Shown: piece by piece, positions 23,012 through 34,792 of the stretch
How the letters are laid out: each line of letters begins with the position of its first letter
Numbering within the stretch: the stretch's first letter is position 1
NCBI RefSeq assembly: GCF_028640845.1
Contig: NC_080540.1
Span: 234,747,294-234,811,293 of the forward strand
DNA length: 64,000 nucleotides
Reading direction: 5' to 3'
Source of the DNA: Ahaetulla prasina
Taxonomy: Eukaryota; Chordata; Lepidosauria; Squamata; Colubridae
Notes under the pieces: model-generated
What the model saw: only the letters and a program-made list of their open reading frames with translations
Database searches by the model: none
What the model was told of the DNA's origin: nothing
Position numbers and translations under genes: made by a program

Positions 23012-23320
23012 CAGAGGTTTGGTTTTAGCAGGTTCTGGCCAGTTCTGGAGAACCGGTAGCAGAAATTTTGAGTAGTTTGGAGAACTGGTAATAAAAATTC
23101 TGACTGGCCCCGCCCCCATCTATTCTCTGCCTCCCAAGTCCCAGCTGATTGGGAGGAAATGGGGATTTTGTGGTAACCTTCCCCTGGATTGATGTGGGAA
23201 TGGAGATTTTGCGATAACCTTCCCCTGACATGCCCACTATGCCACACCCACCAAGTCATGCCACGCCCACCAAGCCATACCCACAGAACCGGTAGTAAAA
23301 AAATTTGAAACCCACCACTG
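23012..23320 (-). mobile_element. hAT-type MITE, family 1
   Basis: The right end reads AAACCCACCACTG and the left end is CAGAGGTTTGG. The interior shares the CCACGCCCACCAAGCC and ACCGGTAGTAAAAAAA blocks with 32829-33119, 34496-34784, 48966-49225 and 49817-51524. No target duplication is evident for this copy. Confidence 0.75.
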
Positions 23321-23730
23321 ATACATAGAAAGCCTTTCCTCTAGAGCTAAATGGGTGGTAATAATTATCAGCATTTTATACATTTATGAAATTTATACAC
23401 TGTCTCAGCTGAATTCTGGGCACCTTACAGTATGTAATAACGTGCAATAATTATATAGCAGTAAATATATAAAACAATGCAATACTTTATAAGAAAACAA
23501 CACATTTGGTGTTGATGGTCCTAAAAGGCCTATCTCAAAAGTTAGCTCATACATCTTTCTGGAAAGCTGTAAGAGAATGGACCATTCTTACCTTGGAGTG
23601 AAAGGTGAGGTTCCCAACTTCCATAGGAAGGCAGCCCTTACAGAGAATGTCCACCATCAAGCCTCTTCCCTTTGAACCTCCTGATAGGAGGAGATCCTGA
23701 CTAGGGCTTACTGGACTACTGATTGCAAAA
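23321..23730. other. non-coding stretch, nothing recognised
   Basis: No feature supported. Confidence 0.35.
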
Positions 23731-23840
23731 GAAGGAAGGAAGGAAGGAAGGAAGGAAGGAAGGAAGGAAGGAAGGAAGGAAGGAAGGAAGGGGAGGGGGA
23801 GGGGGAAGGGGAAGGGGAGGGGGAAGGGGAAGGGGAAGGG
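23731..23840 (+). repeat. (AAGG)n then G-rich purine tract
   Basis: About 15 AAGG units, then GGGGA/GGGGAA units (23791-23840). The ORFs on both strands here are artefacts of the repeat. Confidence 0.97.
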
Positions 23841-24145
23841 AGACAATATATTTGATCCCTATTTTTACATACAGGAATATCCAGAATGCTTGTGCATATT
23901 CTGACATTTTAGCATTTTTGAAATGCAATTCGTATTTAAAAGACTGACATAAATTGTAAAGGTACAGGCAGATATAAAGTAAAAATACACATACTAAAAA
24001 GAGAGAGATAAACTAGAAGAAGAATGCAGAGAATAGCATATTAAAATTTACAGAATCGGTTTTCAGCTGTGGTCTTAAACAATAATCTGAGCCAAAAGGA
24101 TGATTAGTAAGAAGATATGAGACATTTCTCTAATTTGTCATAAAG

Positions 24146-24310
24146 GTTAAGGCACCAGGTTAGAAACTGGAAGACCATGAGTTCTAGTCCTGCCTTTGGT
24201 CCAAGCCTTTGGCCCATCACTCTTTCTCAACCCCAGGAAGGAGGTAATAGCAAAACATTCTGAGATATTGCCAAGAAAACCACAGAATTTGTCCAGGCAA
24301 TTCCTAGGAG
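24146..24310 (+). mobile_element. tRNA-derived SINE, partial
   Basis: It shares GTTAAGGCACCAGGTTAGAA and GAGTTCTAGTCCTGCCTT with the SINE at 5298. The body decays after about 24235. The 5' A-box half is partly missing. Confidence 0.55.
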
Positions 24311-24339
24311 AAAAGACTGCCTTGAAGGGTCAAAACTAT

Positions 24340-26165
24340 GACATTATCCCATCCTTTTATTTTCATTTTCCAATAAAAGTCTTTTCTGCCTTGAAGACAA
24401 TCTTATTGGTTACTTGCTGGCAGACTAGAACCCTAATGTCACCAGGAAAGTCACAAAATTTCTCACTGCTCTTACTTAACCTATTATTTAATTATCCAAA
24501 CCATATATCATTAGTATATTTTTTCTGTTTTGTGCAAATAGACTATAAGGAGGTTCTAATCAGTAATAAACTTCATTTTTTTTCTCATATCAAAGACATC
24601 AGTTGGTCATCTCAGCAATTTCCATCAATCCATTCCTCCATTGTGAGTGTGGAGTTTTCCACTTGTGCATAATTTTGCTGTATTTACTATGTAGCCATGA
24701 CATTTTTCCAATTGTTTATCAATCAGTCCGCAAAGGAAAGCCTCTGTCACCACTTGTTGTACACCATAAACTTGAAATAGCTATATTCATTCTAGACAGT
24801 TTTTCTGGAAACATGTACCAATAATACATCACACAATATAATGCAGATTGTAACTTAATGTAAATTTCAGTCCTTTCAAGCACATCTGTTCCCACTATTC
24901 CATTTGTATATTGTAACCAAAATTCTTAGCCCACTTTTTATACATTCTTTCACTTGTTCTTCTGTTTCAAATTTCAGTAGAAGTTTATACATTTTAGCAA
25001 TAACATGTTCATCATGTGTATATAGTTCTATTTCAGCAGGCCTACACTGTTCAAAACCAAAATGTATTTTGTCTAATTTACATATTTCTAATAATTATAG
25101 ATAAAAGAGCCTTTGACCAGTATATCCTTCTGCCACCAGATTGTCTCATGATTTTATTTTACATCCTCCTTGACAAAATTCTAATATCTCACAATAAGCT
25201 AGTCATTTACGTTTTCTTATCATTTCCCTTTTATAGTATGCTTCTTGCGCTGAGAATCATAAAGGTATTTTCAGGCACAATCTGGCTTTGTATCTATTCT
25301 ATATTCCCAATATAGCATGTCTAACAAAATATTTTCAAAATCTCCATTAACCTTTGCTTTGTTGTACCATCAATATTCATGCCTCTTAGATCAAAAGTCA
25401 CGCCATTCTTAACCCCAAAATCTTCTAGTTCTCAGCAACCTCCACTCTTTCATGCAAATTAAACAAGTTGCAAAGTATAATTTCAAAGCAGATAAATCCA
25501 GTCCTCCTCTTTCTTTTACATCTTGTTAATACCTCATGTTTAACTTGTGCTTTTTCCCCTGGCACACAAATTTAACTGTATCTTTCTGCCATTCTTTAAT
25601 TGGTACATTAGTTGTCAAAACAAGTATTGTCTGAAACAAAAATAACATTCTAGGCCAGGGGTCTCCAACCTTGGTCCCTTTAAGACTTGTGGACTTCAAC
25701 TCCCAGAGTCCCTCAGCCAGCAAAACTGGCTAAGGAATTCTGGGAGTTGAAGTCCACAAGTCTTAAAGGAACCAAGGTTGGAGACCCCTTTTCTAGGCAA
25801 AACATTTCTCTTAATCACAGAAATTCTTCCCAACAACAACAGTTGTATTTTATCCTATTTTAATATATCTTTTTTTTTATCTTTCCATAAAATAAATTGT
25901 TTTGAAATAACATATACTTTTTGTTTGTTATAATGATACCCAAATATTTTACCCTCATCAATCTTAAAATCTATTTTATTCATCAATTCTGATGTTTTTG
26001 TAGGTTCACATTTTTCGTTAGAATCTTGGGCACTTTAAATTGTTCACAACAATTCTGGATTACAGATTGAAATGCATTTTGTGAAAATGTATTGATGAAG
26101 ATAAATGTTTTTATCCAAAAGATAGTTAAAGGACAATGTTTAAATTGGTTTGGTTATTCTAGAAT
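24340..26165 (-). mobile_element. L1 LINE ORF2 C-terminal fragment, split by a MITE
   Basis: Read on minus, degraded ORF2 sequence is visible. GRISVIKRNVLPR lies at about 25795-25835, followed after the MITE by MLFLFQTILVLTTNVPIKEW at about 25590-25650 and a KERGGLDLSALKLYF block near 25470-25515. This order is that of the L1 region downstream of the polymerase palm. Frames are broken throughout. A hAT MITE (25656-25790) with a perfect 8-bp duplication sits inside. The outer limits are approximate. Confidence 0.7.
25656..25790 (+). mobile_element. hAT-type MITE, family 2, near-perfect palindrome
   Basis: It begins CAGGGGTCTCCAACCTTGG and ends with the complement (CCAAGGTTGGAGACCCCTT). It is flanked by perfect 8-bp TTCTAGGC (25648-25655 and 25791-25798). 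The arms pair over nearly the whole 135 bp. Confidence 0.95.
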
Positions 26166-26175
26166 ATTTAGAACA

Positions 26176-26400
26176 ACATACATATAGTCCCCAACTCACA
26201 ACCATTTATTTAGCAACTGTTGGAAAACAGTGACTTGCAACTGCTCTATGCACTTACTACTGTAGTAGCATTTCTGGAATCATGTGATTAAAATTTGGAC
26301 ACTTGGCAACCAGAATTTATTTATGATGGTTGCAGTGCCTCAAGGACATGTGGTCACCATTTGAAACCTTCCCAGCCATCACTTGAGTACTTGGCCTTTG
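26176..26400 (-). mobile_element. Tigger-like MITE, old copy
   Basis: It begins ATATAGTCCCCAACTCACAACC and contains CATGTGATTAAAATTTGGACACTTGG-type family sequence. The right end is eroded. Confidence 0.55.
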
Positions 26401-26937
26401 AGTTCACTACTTTTGATTGGTTTTGAACTTTCAATGAATTAATGTTAGGCAGACCTAGTGTAGGAGAAGGAGTAGTAGAATCTGGTGGTGGAGTTAAACA
26501 AGGGACCAGCCTAAAATCCTTACATAGCTATAATCAAATTAAATCCAACTTCCCCTGGATTCTATTGAGCCTTATCTAACTCCAACCAGGTGCTAGATGG
26601 TTGAGAAGATTCCTGTGCATAGATATGATTAGCAATAAATCAATTTCATTGGACCTTCATGTGTGAACCTCATTTTTCATGCTTAACAGCTAGACTGATA
26701 TTGAAGAGCAATCTAGAGAGGACTAGTTAATGCCTGAATGGCCTTTTTGGCTAGCATGGGAAGGGACAACAAACTTCTTAGAGAAACAGGAATGCAGCCA
26801 ATGACAGATCCATCAGGGATTACAAATGGGTAACTCAGCCTCACACATTTCCAATCAAGGGAAATAAATAATTGGATGAGGCTTATGGATGAGTTGAAAT
26901 GATTTAAACAAAATGGACTTCTATTAGATGAAATAGA
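26401..26937. other. non-coding stretch, nothing recognised
   Basis: No supported feature. Confidence 0.35.
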
Positions 26938-27052
26938 AGACTTGGCAACTTTAAGACTTGCAGTCTTGTGGACTCCAACTTCAGCATCTCTGGCTGAGGA
27001 ATTCTAACAGTTGAATCCCACAGATCTTAAAATTGCCAAGGTTGAACAGCTC
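26938..27052 (+). mobile_element. hAT-type MITE, family 2, old copy
   Basis: CAACTTTAAGACTTG faces GATCTTAAAATTGCCAAGGTTG in an inverted arrangement like the other family 2 MITEs. The termini are eroded. Confidence 0.6.
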
Positions 27053-27812
27053 AGATTTAGATGCTCAAACAATATTTTCTAGAAAATAAACAATAAAAGT
27101 GATTGAAATGGACTTTAAAGCGTAACTTATTTATGTTTCTTCAATAGAGTTGTGATTATTAACATAAGCAAACTATGTTTAAATCTTTATACGATTTTCG
27201 GCTGTAAGTGGATTTTGTTCAAAAACAATGTCTGACTGAATGAATATTGTATTATATTGTGGTGTGTTTCATTAAAATAAATTATGGTCCCTGTGAATTT
27301 ACTGAAGAGATTGAATTTGGATTGAGATGTGGAGATTGCTCTAATCTGCTTCAAGGGGGAAAAAAAGTTTAGTCTTTTCAGTAGAAAAATAGACCTTCAC
27401 GCACTTAGTCCAAAATCATAATCATGCCAATATTTTCTCTTTGCCACTGGGAAAAGTGGAAAAAAAGAGAAGATGTTTAGTAGCTAGGTGGATGGACTCA
27501 AATATGGTGGTGATGACACAGTATTGGAAGAACTGAAAGGTGAGACTGGGGAGAGATTTTCACGGAGAAAGTCTATTTATGTGGCTGCTAAGAGTTACTA
27601 TTGATTTGATAGTCCAAAATCAGCCAATCAATGTCGATTCAATCAAGGCTCATAAAAGTGATTTTTGATGTATCCAAGTACTACACTTTTTTTCTACCTC
27701 ATTACACTTAGATGAAAACTGCCCTGCCTAAACTTCAGAACAAGTTCAGTGACATGTCTCCATAAATATAAAGTCTACATATAATATTAGCATAATCAAC
27801 CAGTCTAATTTC
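27053..27812. other. non-coding stretch, nothing recognised
   Basis: AT-rich, with no supported feature. Confidence 0.35.
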
Positions 27813-27814
27813 AA

Positions 27815-27985
27815 TAATAGCAATAGAAATAGCACTTGGTTTATATACCGCTTCATAGTGCTTTACAGCCCTCTCTAATCGATTTACAGAGTCAGCATAT
27901 TGCCCCCAACAATCTGAGTCCTCATTTTACCAACCTCGGAAGGATGGAAGGCTGAGTCAACCTTGAGCCTGGTGGTATACACTAT
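27815..27985 (-). mobile_element. tRNA SINE with GCTATTGCTATT tail (partial)
   Basis: Reverse orientation of the SINE at 28021-28245. It includes the tail AATAGCAATAG, TGCTTTACAGCCCTCTCTAA and the body block ATTGCCCCCAACAATCTGAG. The tRNA-like head is missing. Confidence 0.85.
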
Positions 27986-28020
27986 ATATCCATATGTATG
28001 TGAATACATTATATTAAAAG

Positions 28021-28245
28021 AGTTGTGGTGGCACAGTGGTTAGAAAGCAGTACTGCAGGCTAACTCACTGCTCACTCCAGGAGTTCAATTCTGAGTGGCT
28101 CAAGGTTGACTCAGCCTTCCAGCCTTCCAAGGTCGATAAAATGAGGACCTAGATTGTTAGGGCAATATGCTGACTCTGTAAACTGCTTAGAGAGGGCTGT
28201 AAAGCACTATGAAGCACTATAAGTCTAAGTGCTATTGCTATTACA
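28021..28245 (+). mobile_element. tRNA SINE with GCTATTGCTATT tail (complete)
   Basis: The head GTGGCACAGTGGTTAGAAAG is followed by a B-box-like GGAGTTCAATTCTG. The body is CTCAAGGTTGACTCAGCC and the tail CTTAGAGAGGGCTGTAAAGC-GCTATTGCTATT. The body, but not the tail, is shared with the SINEs at 56781 and 58167. Confidence 0.88.
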
Positions 28246-29310
28246 AGGAAGATCATCCTTTCATAGAATCATCAACAATTTCATACTTTTTTGTGCAAAT
28301 GGGGACAAATAAATTCTATCAAAACTGGAAATCCAAAACAATTCCACTGATGCTATGAATAATGTCTTTTGGATTTTGCATGAGATATTTCTGATTGTTT
28401 TTCTCAGAAACTGAAAAACAGGTGTGTAACTTTGAATTCTAATATTGCATATTGTTTTTAGCATATTTTTCAGCAACATAATGTCTTTATACCATTAAAC
28501 AGCACCTACTTGCAAGTGAAAGGGGAACAAAAACTCATAAACTACAATAAAATATTTATTTCTCTTCAGCAATAGGATTAATTTTATCACTATAGATTTA
28601 TGACTTTGGACATTTTTTGCTGGATATTTCATATATCAAAAAAGAAGAACAAGGAGACCACGTTAGAAAATAGTTTGGGGAAAGAAATCATGATTTATTT
28701 GAAGGAATGGGTTTACTTTTAGGTGAAGGACTTTTTTTTCCTAGAGGGCTTAATAATATAGCAACAAAATTGAATTAGCTTGGCATAAAGTTTAATTGCC
28801 TGAGAAAAAATTGATACTTCTATTGTGTTACTCTTTGTGTTTGGTGTATATCAGAATGAACTTTCTGGTATGATTTAGAATAAAGTAGAAGAGACTCCAA
28901 GTTTATCAGCTGGAGAAACTTTACCTGCTCAGTTTCTGAGATGGGCGATAACTATTCATCCCTGTCAATTTTACCCACTTTGAAATTTGATCAAGCTATC
29001 TTCCTAAAATTACAAGTTTTGCAGATAACGGTGGTTTGTATGGGGCAGCGCTTATGATGGCTCACAATTGCTTTTATGATGGATCATTTTTAAAATGGTC
29101 TGAGAGTTCAATATCGGAAAGTCATGAAAAGAAACAAATGCAACAACAGTTACCAGCCTTTATGGAACTGGGAAGTGCTCAACAAATATTTATTTACTGT
29201 GAAAGCATTTATATTTGGAAAGATAGTGCATCAAGTCAAAGCCAACGATGCAAATATTTAATTAATGAGGTCAATCTGCAGTAAGATCACCATTATAATG
29301 ATTTATCCTG
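28246..29310. other. non-coding stretch, nothing recognised
   Basis: AT-rich. The ORF at 29036-29284 has no recognisable family. Confidence 0.35.
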
Positions 29311-29396
29311 AAGAAGAAGAGGAAGAGGAAGGAGGAGGAGAAGGAGAAGGAGGAGGAGGAGGAGGAGAAGGAGAAGGAGAAGGAGAAGGAGAGGGA
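29311..29396 (+). repeat. GGA/GAA purine tract
   Basis: About 85 bases of strictly purine GAAGAA/GGAGGA repeats. Confidence 0.95.
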
Positions 29397-29789
29397 AAAT
29401 ACATGCATAGGATCAGTCCCCCATAAGGTCATCTGGTTCTTCTGAGGAACTTATTCACACATACAATGTGATAGAGAAGTATGCTTCTGAGTTCCTGACA
29501 GGTGATGTTATTTAAAGAACCTAGTGAGTGGCAACTCTGCTGCATCAAGTCAGCTGGGAAGATAATATTGAGAGATATACTGCATGGTCTCCCAAGAAAC
29601 CTGGCCCTATGCCATTTTAATGACAGGAAGAACAGTGAAAAGGAAGAAGAAATGGAGCATTGTGAGAGCATTATATGTAAGGCAATAAAGACTTTAAAGT
29701 TACAACGTACTCTGGAGTTTGTGTTAAGAACACTCTAAGAATACCGCAGTGCACTCTATCTGGAACTGTTTATAAAAAGGGCTTGGGAG
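29397..29789. other. non-coding stretch, nothing recognised
   Basis: No supported feature. Confidence 0.3.
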
Positions 29790-30088
29790 ACTTATTTACT
29801 CCAAAATGCACAAAGCCAGGTACAATCAGGTACTTAGCAATGAGAGTTTGTTACACCCGTGTTAAAGGCCCTGCACTGATTTCCTATAGACCTCCCAAGG
29901 CAATTTAAATCACCGGTTTTAACCTATAAAGCCCTTCATCAATTGGTTCCAGTTTACCTTCAGGACCCTTTTGGCCCCTAGAAATAGCTGATTCATTTAA
30001 TCTTGCTGGGAGAAGTTGCTGGTGATCCCTGAAAGTATTGAATCAAAGGGGTGAATCTCCGAGAAACACCAGTCCCCTGAAATGACCC
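29790..30088 (+). mobile_element. L2 LINE C-terminal remnant, old
   Basis: Translation around 29860-29965 gives a decayed version of the L2 terminal region (QFKSPVLTYKALHQLVPVYL, preceded by LKALH-FP). Stops are present. A family 2 hAT MITE follows directly. Confidence 0.65.
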
Positions 30089-30091
30089 CCG

Positions 30092-30209
30092 AGATGTCCA
30101 ACTTTGGCAACTTTAAGACCTGTAAACTTCAACTCCCAGAATTCCCCAGCTAGCCATCCACAAATGTAAGATCCACAAATCTTACATTTGCCAGGGTTGG
30201 ACATCCCTG
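30092..30209 (+). mobile_element. hAT-type MITE, family 2, old copy
   Basis: GTCCAACTTTGGCAACTTTA faces TTGCCAGGGTTGGACATCCC. The centre retains AACTCCCAGAATTCCCCAGC. Confidence 0.7.
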
Positions 30210-32165
30210 TACTACAGTTTAGGTTAGCTCTGACTCTAAATCTTTTATGATACAGCTGAAATGGAGCGTTTTCAGTGGATTTGGAGATCTGACATCTGGC
30301 CTTTCAACAACAACAACAACAAAATTCAGGACTTTTATTTTAATATTGACTGTAGATGATATAGGGTTGGATATTCAGAGGAAAGGCATTATTGGAATAT
30401 TTGAGTACTGAACTTATAGTCCTCCCATAACGCAACACTCTTGTAGGTCAAGATTCTTCAGCAAAGACTTTCTTATGACATGTTTATTTGTCAAATTCTT
30501 ATAATCATCACATTAAACTGAAGAAATTAGGAACAGACAACAAGAGGGGGCTGGATTAGGATAATATGAAAAGGTTTTCTGCTTCCTCAAATCTAGACTG
30601 AAGAAAAACATGCCTCATCAGCATAATATACATTAATCACGAATGAAAGAAGGCTGAAGGCAACAGATGAACCTTTGTTCGCTTAAAATTAACTTTTTAA
30701 TTTTAAAGCGACATTTGCGTCACAGAAGAAAATTTCTGTTTTAGAAATTTTCTGTTGGTTAGAAACAGAAATCTTTTGATATAATTGCACTGTTACAGGC
30801 AAAGAAAATCTTTCACTGGCTGGGGCAATTTTTAATTGGTGGGGGGACACATAAAAACAATGAACAGAGCTGTGGGTTAGGTAACACAAACCGAGCCAAG
30901 ATTTCCTTATTTATCTATTAGTTTATTCATTTGTAAAACAGTGTTATATGTTTCATGTTGCCATTTCATGCATATTTTATCTGGGATAACAGACTCACAG
31001 CAGAAGAACAGGAGGAAGAAAAGAATGTATAAACACATGACTTAGCTTGTTAGGCATTTTGTAGAGCAACATTACAAAAAGGAAACAAATCACATTTAAG
31101 TAGTTGCTTTATTGCCTAATTCCACATCTCGTACCTCAATTCAAAAGGGTTAAGAGCTCATTATGTTCTTTTCTTAGTTTATGAGACTCTTTGCCAAACT
31201 CCTCTTCAGTGTTTAGAAGAAAATGTCTTCAAGGTTAGCCACAAAGAATTATTGTATTTCTCAATCATCCTCGACTGGTATCTTGAAACATAAGGCTGTG
31301 GATGAAAGGCAGGCTTGTTTAAATCTATTGTACATACAATGTTTTACATCCTGTGGAACATCTCAGAAATACATCAGGTAGAAGTGTTACAATGGCGGAC
31401 TTCTTTATCTTATTGTTTTCCTTAGGTAGCTATTAGAGCCAATTAAAAAAATCTATGATCTAAGGAAAGATGGAAGATTTAAAATTCAAGGACAGAGAGA
31501 AGGGTGTAGACATTTCAATCAGTGTTTTTCCCCCCCTTTCTACTAAAAGAAACAACCACAGACAAAGGTTTGTGTAGTGCCGCACTCTGCAACTGACAGT
31601 GCTACATGCTGTTGTCTATTCCAACACTAGTAATTATGTGAACAATGTTTCTGAAGGTAAGATAGTATTATTAAGAAAAATAAAGAAGGCTCTGGATAAA
31701 GAATAGAAAAGAGATCAAAAGACATTTTAGAATGCTCTTGTCACATAAAACTATTTAAGGAAAATATATTGTATCTAATAAAAAGGAGAACTGGAACCAC
31801 TGGAATCCTGCAAAACAATGCCATGTAGATCAGAACAAATTTCAATTTTTAAAAAATAATTTGCCCTCTAAGGGCCATTGGACAAATAGCCAAGAAGTAA
31901 TGATATTACCAGAGAAAGTCATCATAAAATATCTGGCCCTGCTTTGATGGTGTTCGGTAATCTGGGAGTTCCCACATACATTAAATCTAACACAGGTTCC
32001 CTCACCTATTTATTTCCATCCCCCACAATCTCAAAAGACAAAATGGATGCTGCATAAAATTGATCTCCTGCTGCTGAATTTTGACAGCTTGACAATTTTG
32101 AGGGGCATTGAAGGCCTTCATATATAGATGATATAATGCACAGACTCAGGGCCATCTTCTAGGAC
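30210..32165. other. non-coding stretch, nothing recognised
   Basis: Nearly 2 kb of AT-rich, unique-looking sequence with a short (CAA)n tract at about 30308-30321. No gene is supported. Confidence 0.35.
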
Positions 32166-32657
32166 ACAATCATAACATAACATAACAACAACAGAGTTGG
32201 AAGGGACCTTGGAGGCCTTCTAGTCCAACCCCCTGCCCAGGCAGGAAACCCTACACCATCTCAGTCAGATGGTTATCCAACATTTTCTTAAAAATTTCCA
32301 GTGTTGGAGCATTCACAACTTCTGCAGGCAAGTCGTTCCACTTATTAATTGTTCTAACTGTCAGGAAATTTGTCCTTAGTTGCTTCTTTCTTTGATCAGT
32401 TTCCACTCATTGCTGCTTGTTCTACCCTCAGGTGCTTTGGAGAACAGCCCGACTCCCTCTTCTTTGTGGCAACCCCTGAGATATTGAAACACAGCTATCA
32501 TGTCTCCCCTGGTCCTTCTTTTTATTAAACTAGACATACCCAGTTCCTGCAACCGTTCTTCATATGTTTTAGCCTCCAGTCCCCTAATCATCTTTGTTGC
32601 TCTTCTCTGCACTCTTTCTAGAGTCTCAACATCTTTTTTATATCGTGGCGACCAAAA
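32166..32657 (-). mobile_element. CR1 LINE 3' end with (ATAAC)n tail
   Basis: The minus frame 32376-32660 contains RVQRRATKMIRGLEAK and GDMIAVFQYLRGCHKEEGVG. The 3' UTR starts ACAGAGTTGGAAGGGACCTT next to an ATAAC-repeat tail (32167-32190). 5' truncation falls at the CGTGGCGACCAAAAC block. Confidence 0.94.
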
Positions 32658-32828
32658 CAATCACTTGTTATAGTAGTCCCAAAACCTAATAAAATTAGAA
32701 ATAAGAGTATCTAAAGCACATCTAGAAGAGCAATCAAACTTGTGCTTTCTCCATCATTTTTCTCTTGACATGCAGGTCTTCCATCAGACTTATTAAGGCA
32801 ACTTAATAATAGTAGTAATCAGTGTAAT

Positions 32829-33119
32829 CAGTGGTTTCAAATTTTTTTACTGCCAGTTCTGTGGGTGTGGCTTGGAAGGTGTGGAATGGCTTGGTGGGCA
32901 TGGCAGGGGAAGAATACTGTAAAATTTCCATTTCCTCCCCATTCCAGGGGAAGGTTACTACAAAAATCCCCATTTCCTCCCGATCAGATGGGAATTGGGA
33001 GGCAGAGGATAGATGGGGGCAGGGCCAGTCAGAATTTTTACTATCAGTTCTCCGAACTGCTCAAAATTCCTGCTACCGGTTCTCCAGAACTGGTCAGAAC
33101 CTGCTGAAACCCACCCCTG
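32829..33119 (+). mobile_element. hAT-type MITE, family 1
   Basis: CAGTGGTTTCAAATTTTTTTACTG at the left and CTGCTGAAACCCACCCCTG at the right, with the family interior (TGGGTGTGGCTTGG, CATTTCCTCCCC). Flanking 8-mers AGTGTAAT and GTAGTAAT are similar but not identical. Confidence 0.82.
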
Positions 33120-33322
33120 GTAGTAATGCTACTGTTGACCTCATCCCATTCCTAAGAGGTCTGTAGGGGCATGCATAAGAGCACCAGCATGCCTAACATC
33201 CCTGTCCTAATGTTCCCTTTAATTGGATTCATTTTATGTATTCAGTTCATGCTTATACTTATATACAGTATATCACCTAATATATATGTTTGACAAATAA
33301 ATAAAAATAAATAAATAAATCT
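33120..33322 (+). mobile_element. CR1-group LINE (family B) extreme 3' end
   Basis: CTGTTGACCTCATCCCATTCC, GAGCACCAGCATGCC and an (AATA)n tail match the 3' UTR at 21600-21779. The MITE at 32829-33119 lies immediately 5' of it. Confidence 0.85.
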
Positions 33323-33987
33323 AGACCTGAAGCTGGACTGAAGCAGACCATATAAAGATAGGAGATACCTATGTACATATCCTAGACTTCAACTTCAAAT
33401 ATCATAAGTCAGCATAGTCAAAAAACCGTGGGCAGAAAACTTGGAGAGCATCAAGTTGTCTTCCTTGATTTAGATAATATTATGCCGTTCATTTACCACC
33501 TTTTCAAGCAACTTGCCATGGCAGGCATAACAATAACTAGATTACTTAATTTCAAATGGGTTTCTTTAGAAGCAGTCTCAAGATCATCTACTTCACTTTA
33601 GTCAAGATCATGCCTATTTTTAATAAATTACCCTTTGTATTCAGTCGAGCATTCCTTTCCTTTCAGCTTTTATTACATGTAGCTTAATTTTGGAGTCAGT
33701 GGCTTTCCAAACACATTCACACACTGAGATACATATACACAATTCTCACACATATTTCTAAATTGTACATTCCTTAGTTATCTAGAACCAAGCCCTTTAA
33801 AAGATAGGATACTTATATGAACTAATGTCAATCTGTGATATATGACATGGGGCTGTGATTTAGGGACAGTGGTGCTGTAAAGGATGGATGGACCTCTGCC
33901 ATATATTTTACTTTCTACTTTATACCATTTATGTTCCTCCTCCTCCTCCTCATTTTTGTAACTTATAAACCAGTATTAAGATAGTTA
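33323..33987. other. non-coding stretch, nothing recognised
   Basis: AT-rich, with a short (TCC)n tract near 33936-33950. Confidence 0.35.
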
Positions 33988-34330
33988 GAGACGCAGTAGC
34001 TCAGTGGCTGAGCTTGTCGATTGAAAGGTCAGCAGTTCAGCGGTTCGAATCCCGAGTACCGTGGAACAGGGTGAGCTTCCGTTACTTGTCCCAGCTTCCA
34101 CCAACCTAGCAGTTCAAAAGCACGTAAAAAATACAGATAGAAAAATAGGGACTATCTTTGGTGGGAAGGTAACAGCGTTTCGTGCGCCTTTCACATTTAG
34201 TCATGCCGGCCACATGACCATGGAGACGTCTTCAGACATTGCTGGCTCTTCGGCTTTGAAACAGAGATGAGCACCGCCCCCTAGAATCAGGAATGACTAG
34301 AACATATGTGTGAGGGGAACCTTTACCTTA
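33988..34330 (+). mobile_element. Sauria-type tRNA SINE
   Basis: Full-length plus copy. The head GTAGCTCAGTGGCTGAGCTT is followed by a B-box GCGGTTCGAATCCC. The body includes ACTATCTTTGGTGGGAAGG and GTCATGCCGGCCACATGACC, and the end GGGGAACCTTTACCTTATT. Confidence 0.95.
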
Positions 34331-34495
34331 TTAAGATAGTTGTCCACAAAAATCCAAGGTTTATTTTATTATTTTACATGAAAGAAATATATTATCCACA
34401 TATCCCCCCAAAATTGGCACTGATTCCCAAATAAATATTGCTTAGCATCAGAGCAGAAGCATCAAATTATGTTTCATTGCTACCATTCTGCTAAT

Positions 34496-34784
34496 CAGTG
34501 GTGGGTTTCAAAATTTTTTACTACCAGTTCTGTGGGCATGGCTTGATGGGCGTGGCTTGATGGGCGTGGCAGGGGAAGGATACTGTAAAATCTCCATTCC
34601 CTCTCCAATCCAGAAGAAAGTTACTGCAAAAATCCCCATTTCCTCCCAATCAGCTGGGAATTCGAAGGCAGAGAATAGATGGGGGCGAAGCCAGTCATAA
34701 TTTTTACTACCAGTTCTCCGAACTACTCAAAATTTCCACTACTGGTCTCCAGAACTAGTCAGAATTTGCTGAAACCCTCCTCTG
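34496..34784 (+). mobile_element. hAT-type MITE, family 1
   Basis: Ends CAGTGGTGGGTTTC and GAAACCCTCCTCTG, flanked by CTGCTAAT (34488-34495) and ATGCTAAT (34785-34792), 7 of 8 identical. Confidence 0.87.
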
Positions 34785-34792
34785 ATGCTAAT

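Noticed and set aside
23547..23947. ORFs with PSFLPSFL and KEGRKEGR repeats
   Set aside because: Pure translation of the AAGG tract. The same applies to 35941-36251.
33988..34060. tRNA gene candidates at SINE heads (also 5298, 17908-18243, 28021, 56781, 58167)
   Set aside because: A and B boxes are present, but no complete cloverleaf or acceptor pairing. They are SINE heads followed by SINE bodies.
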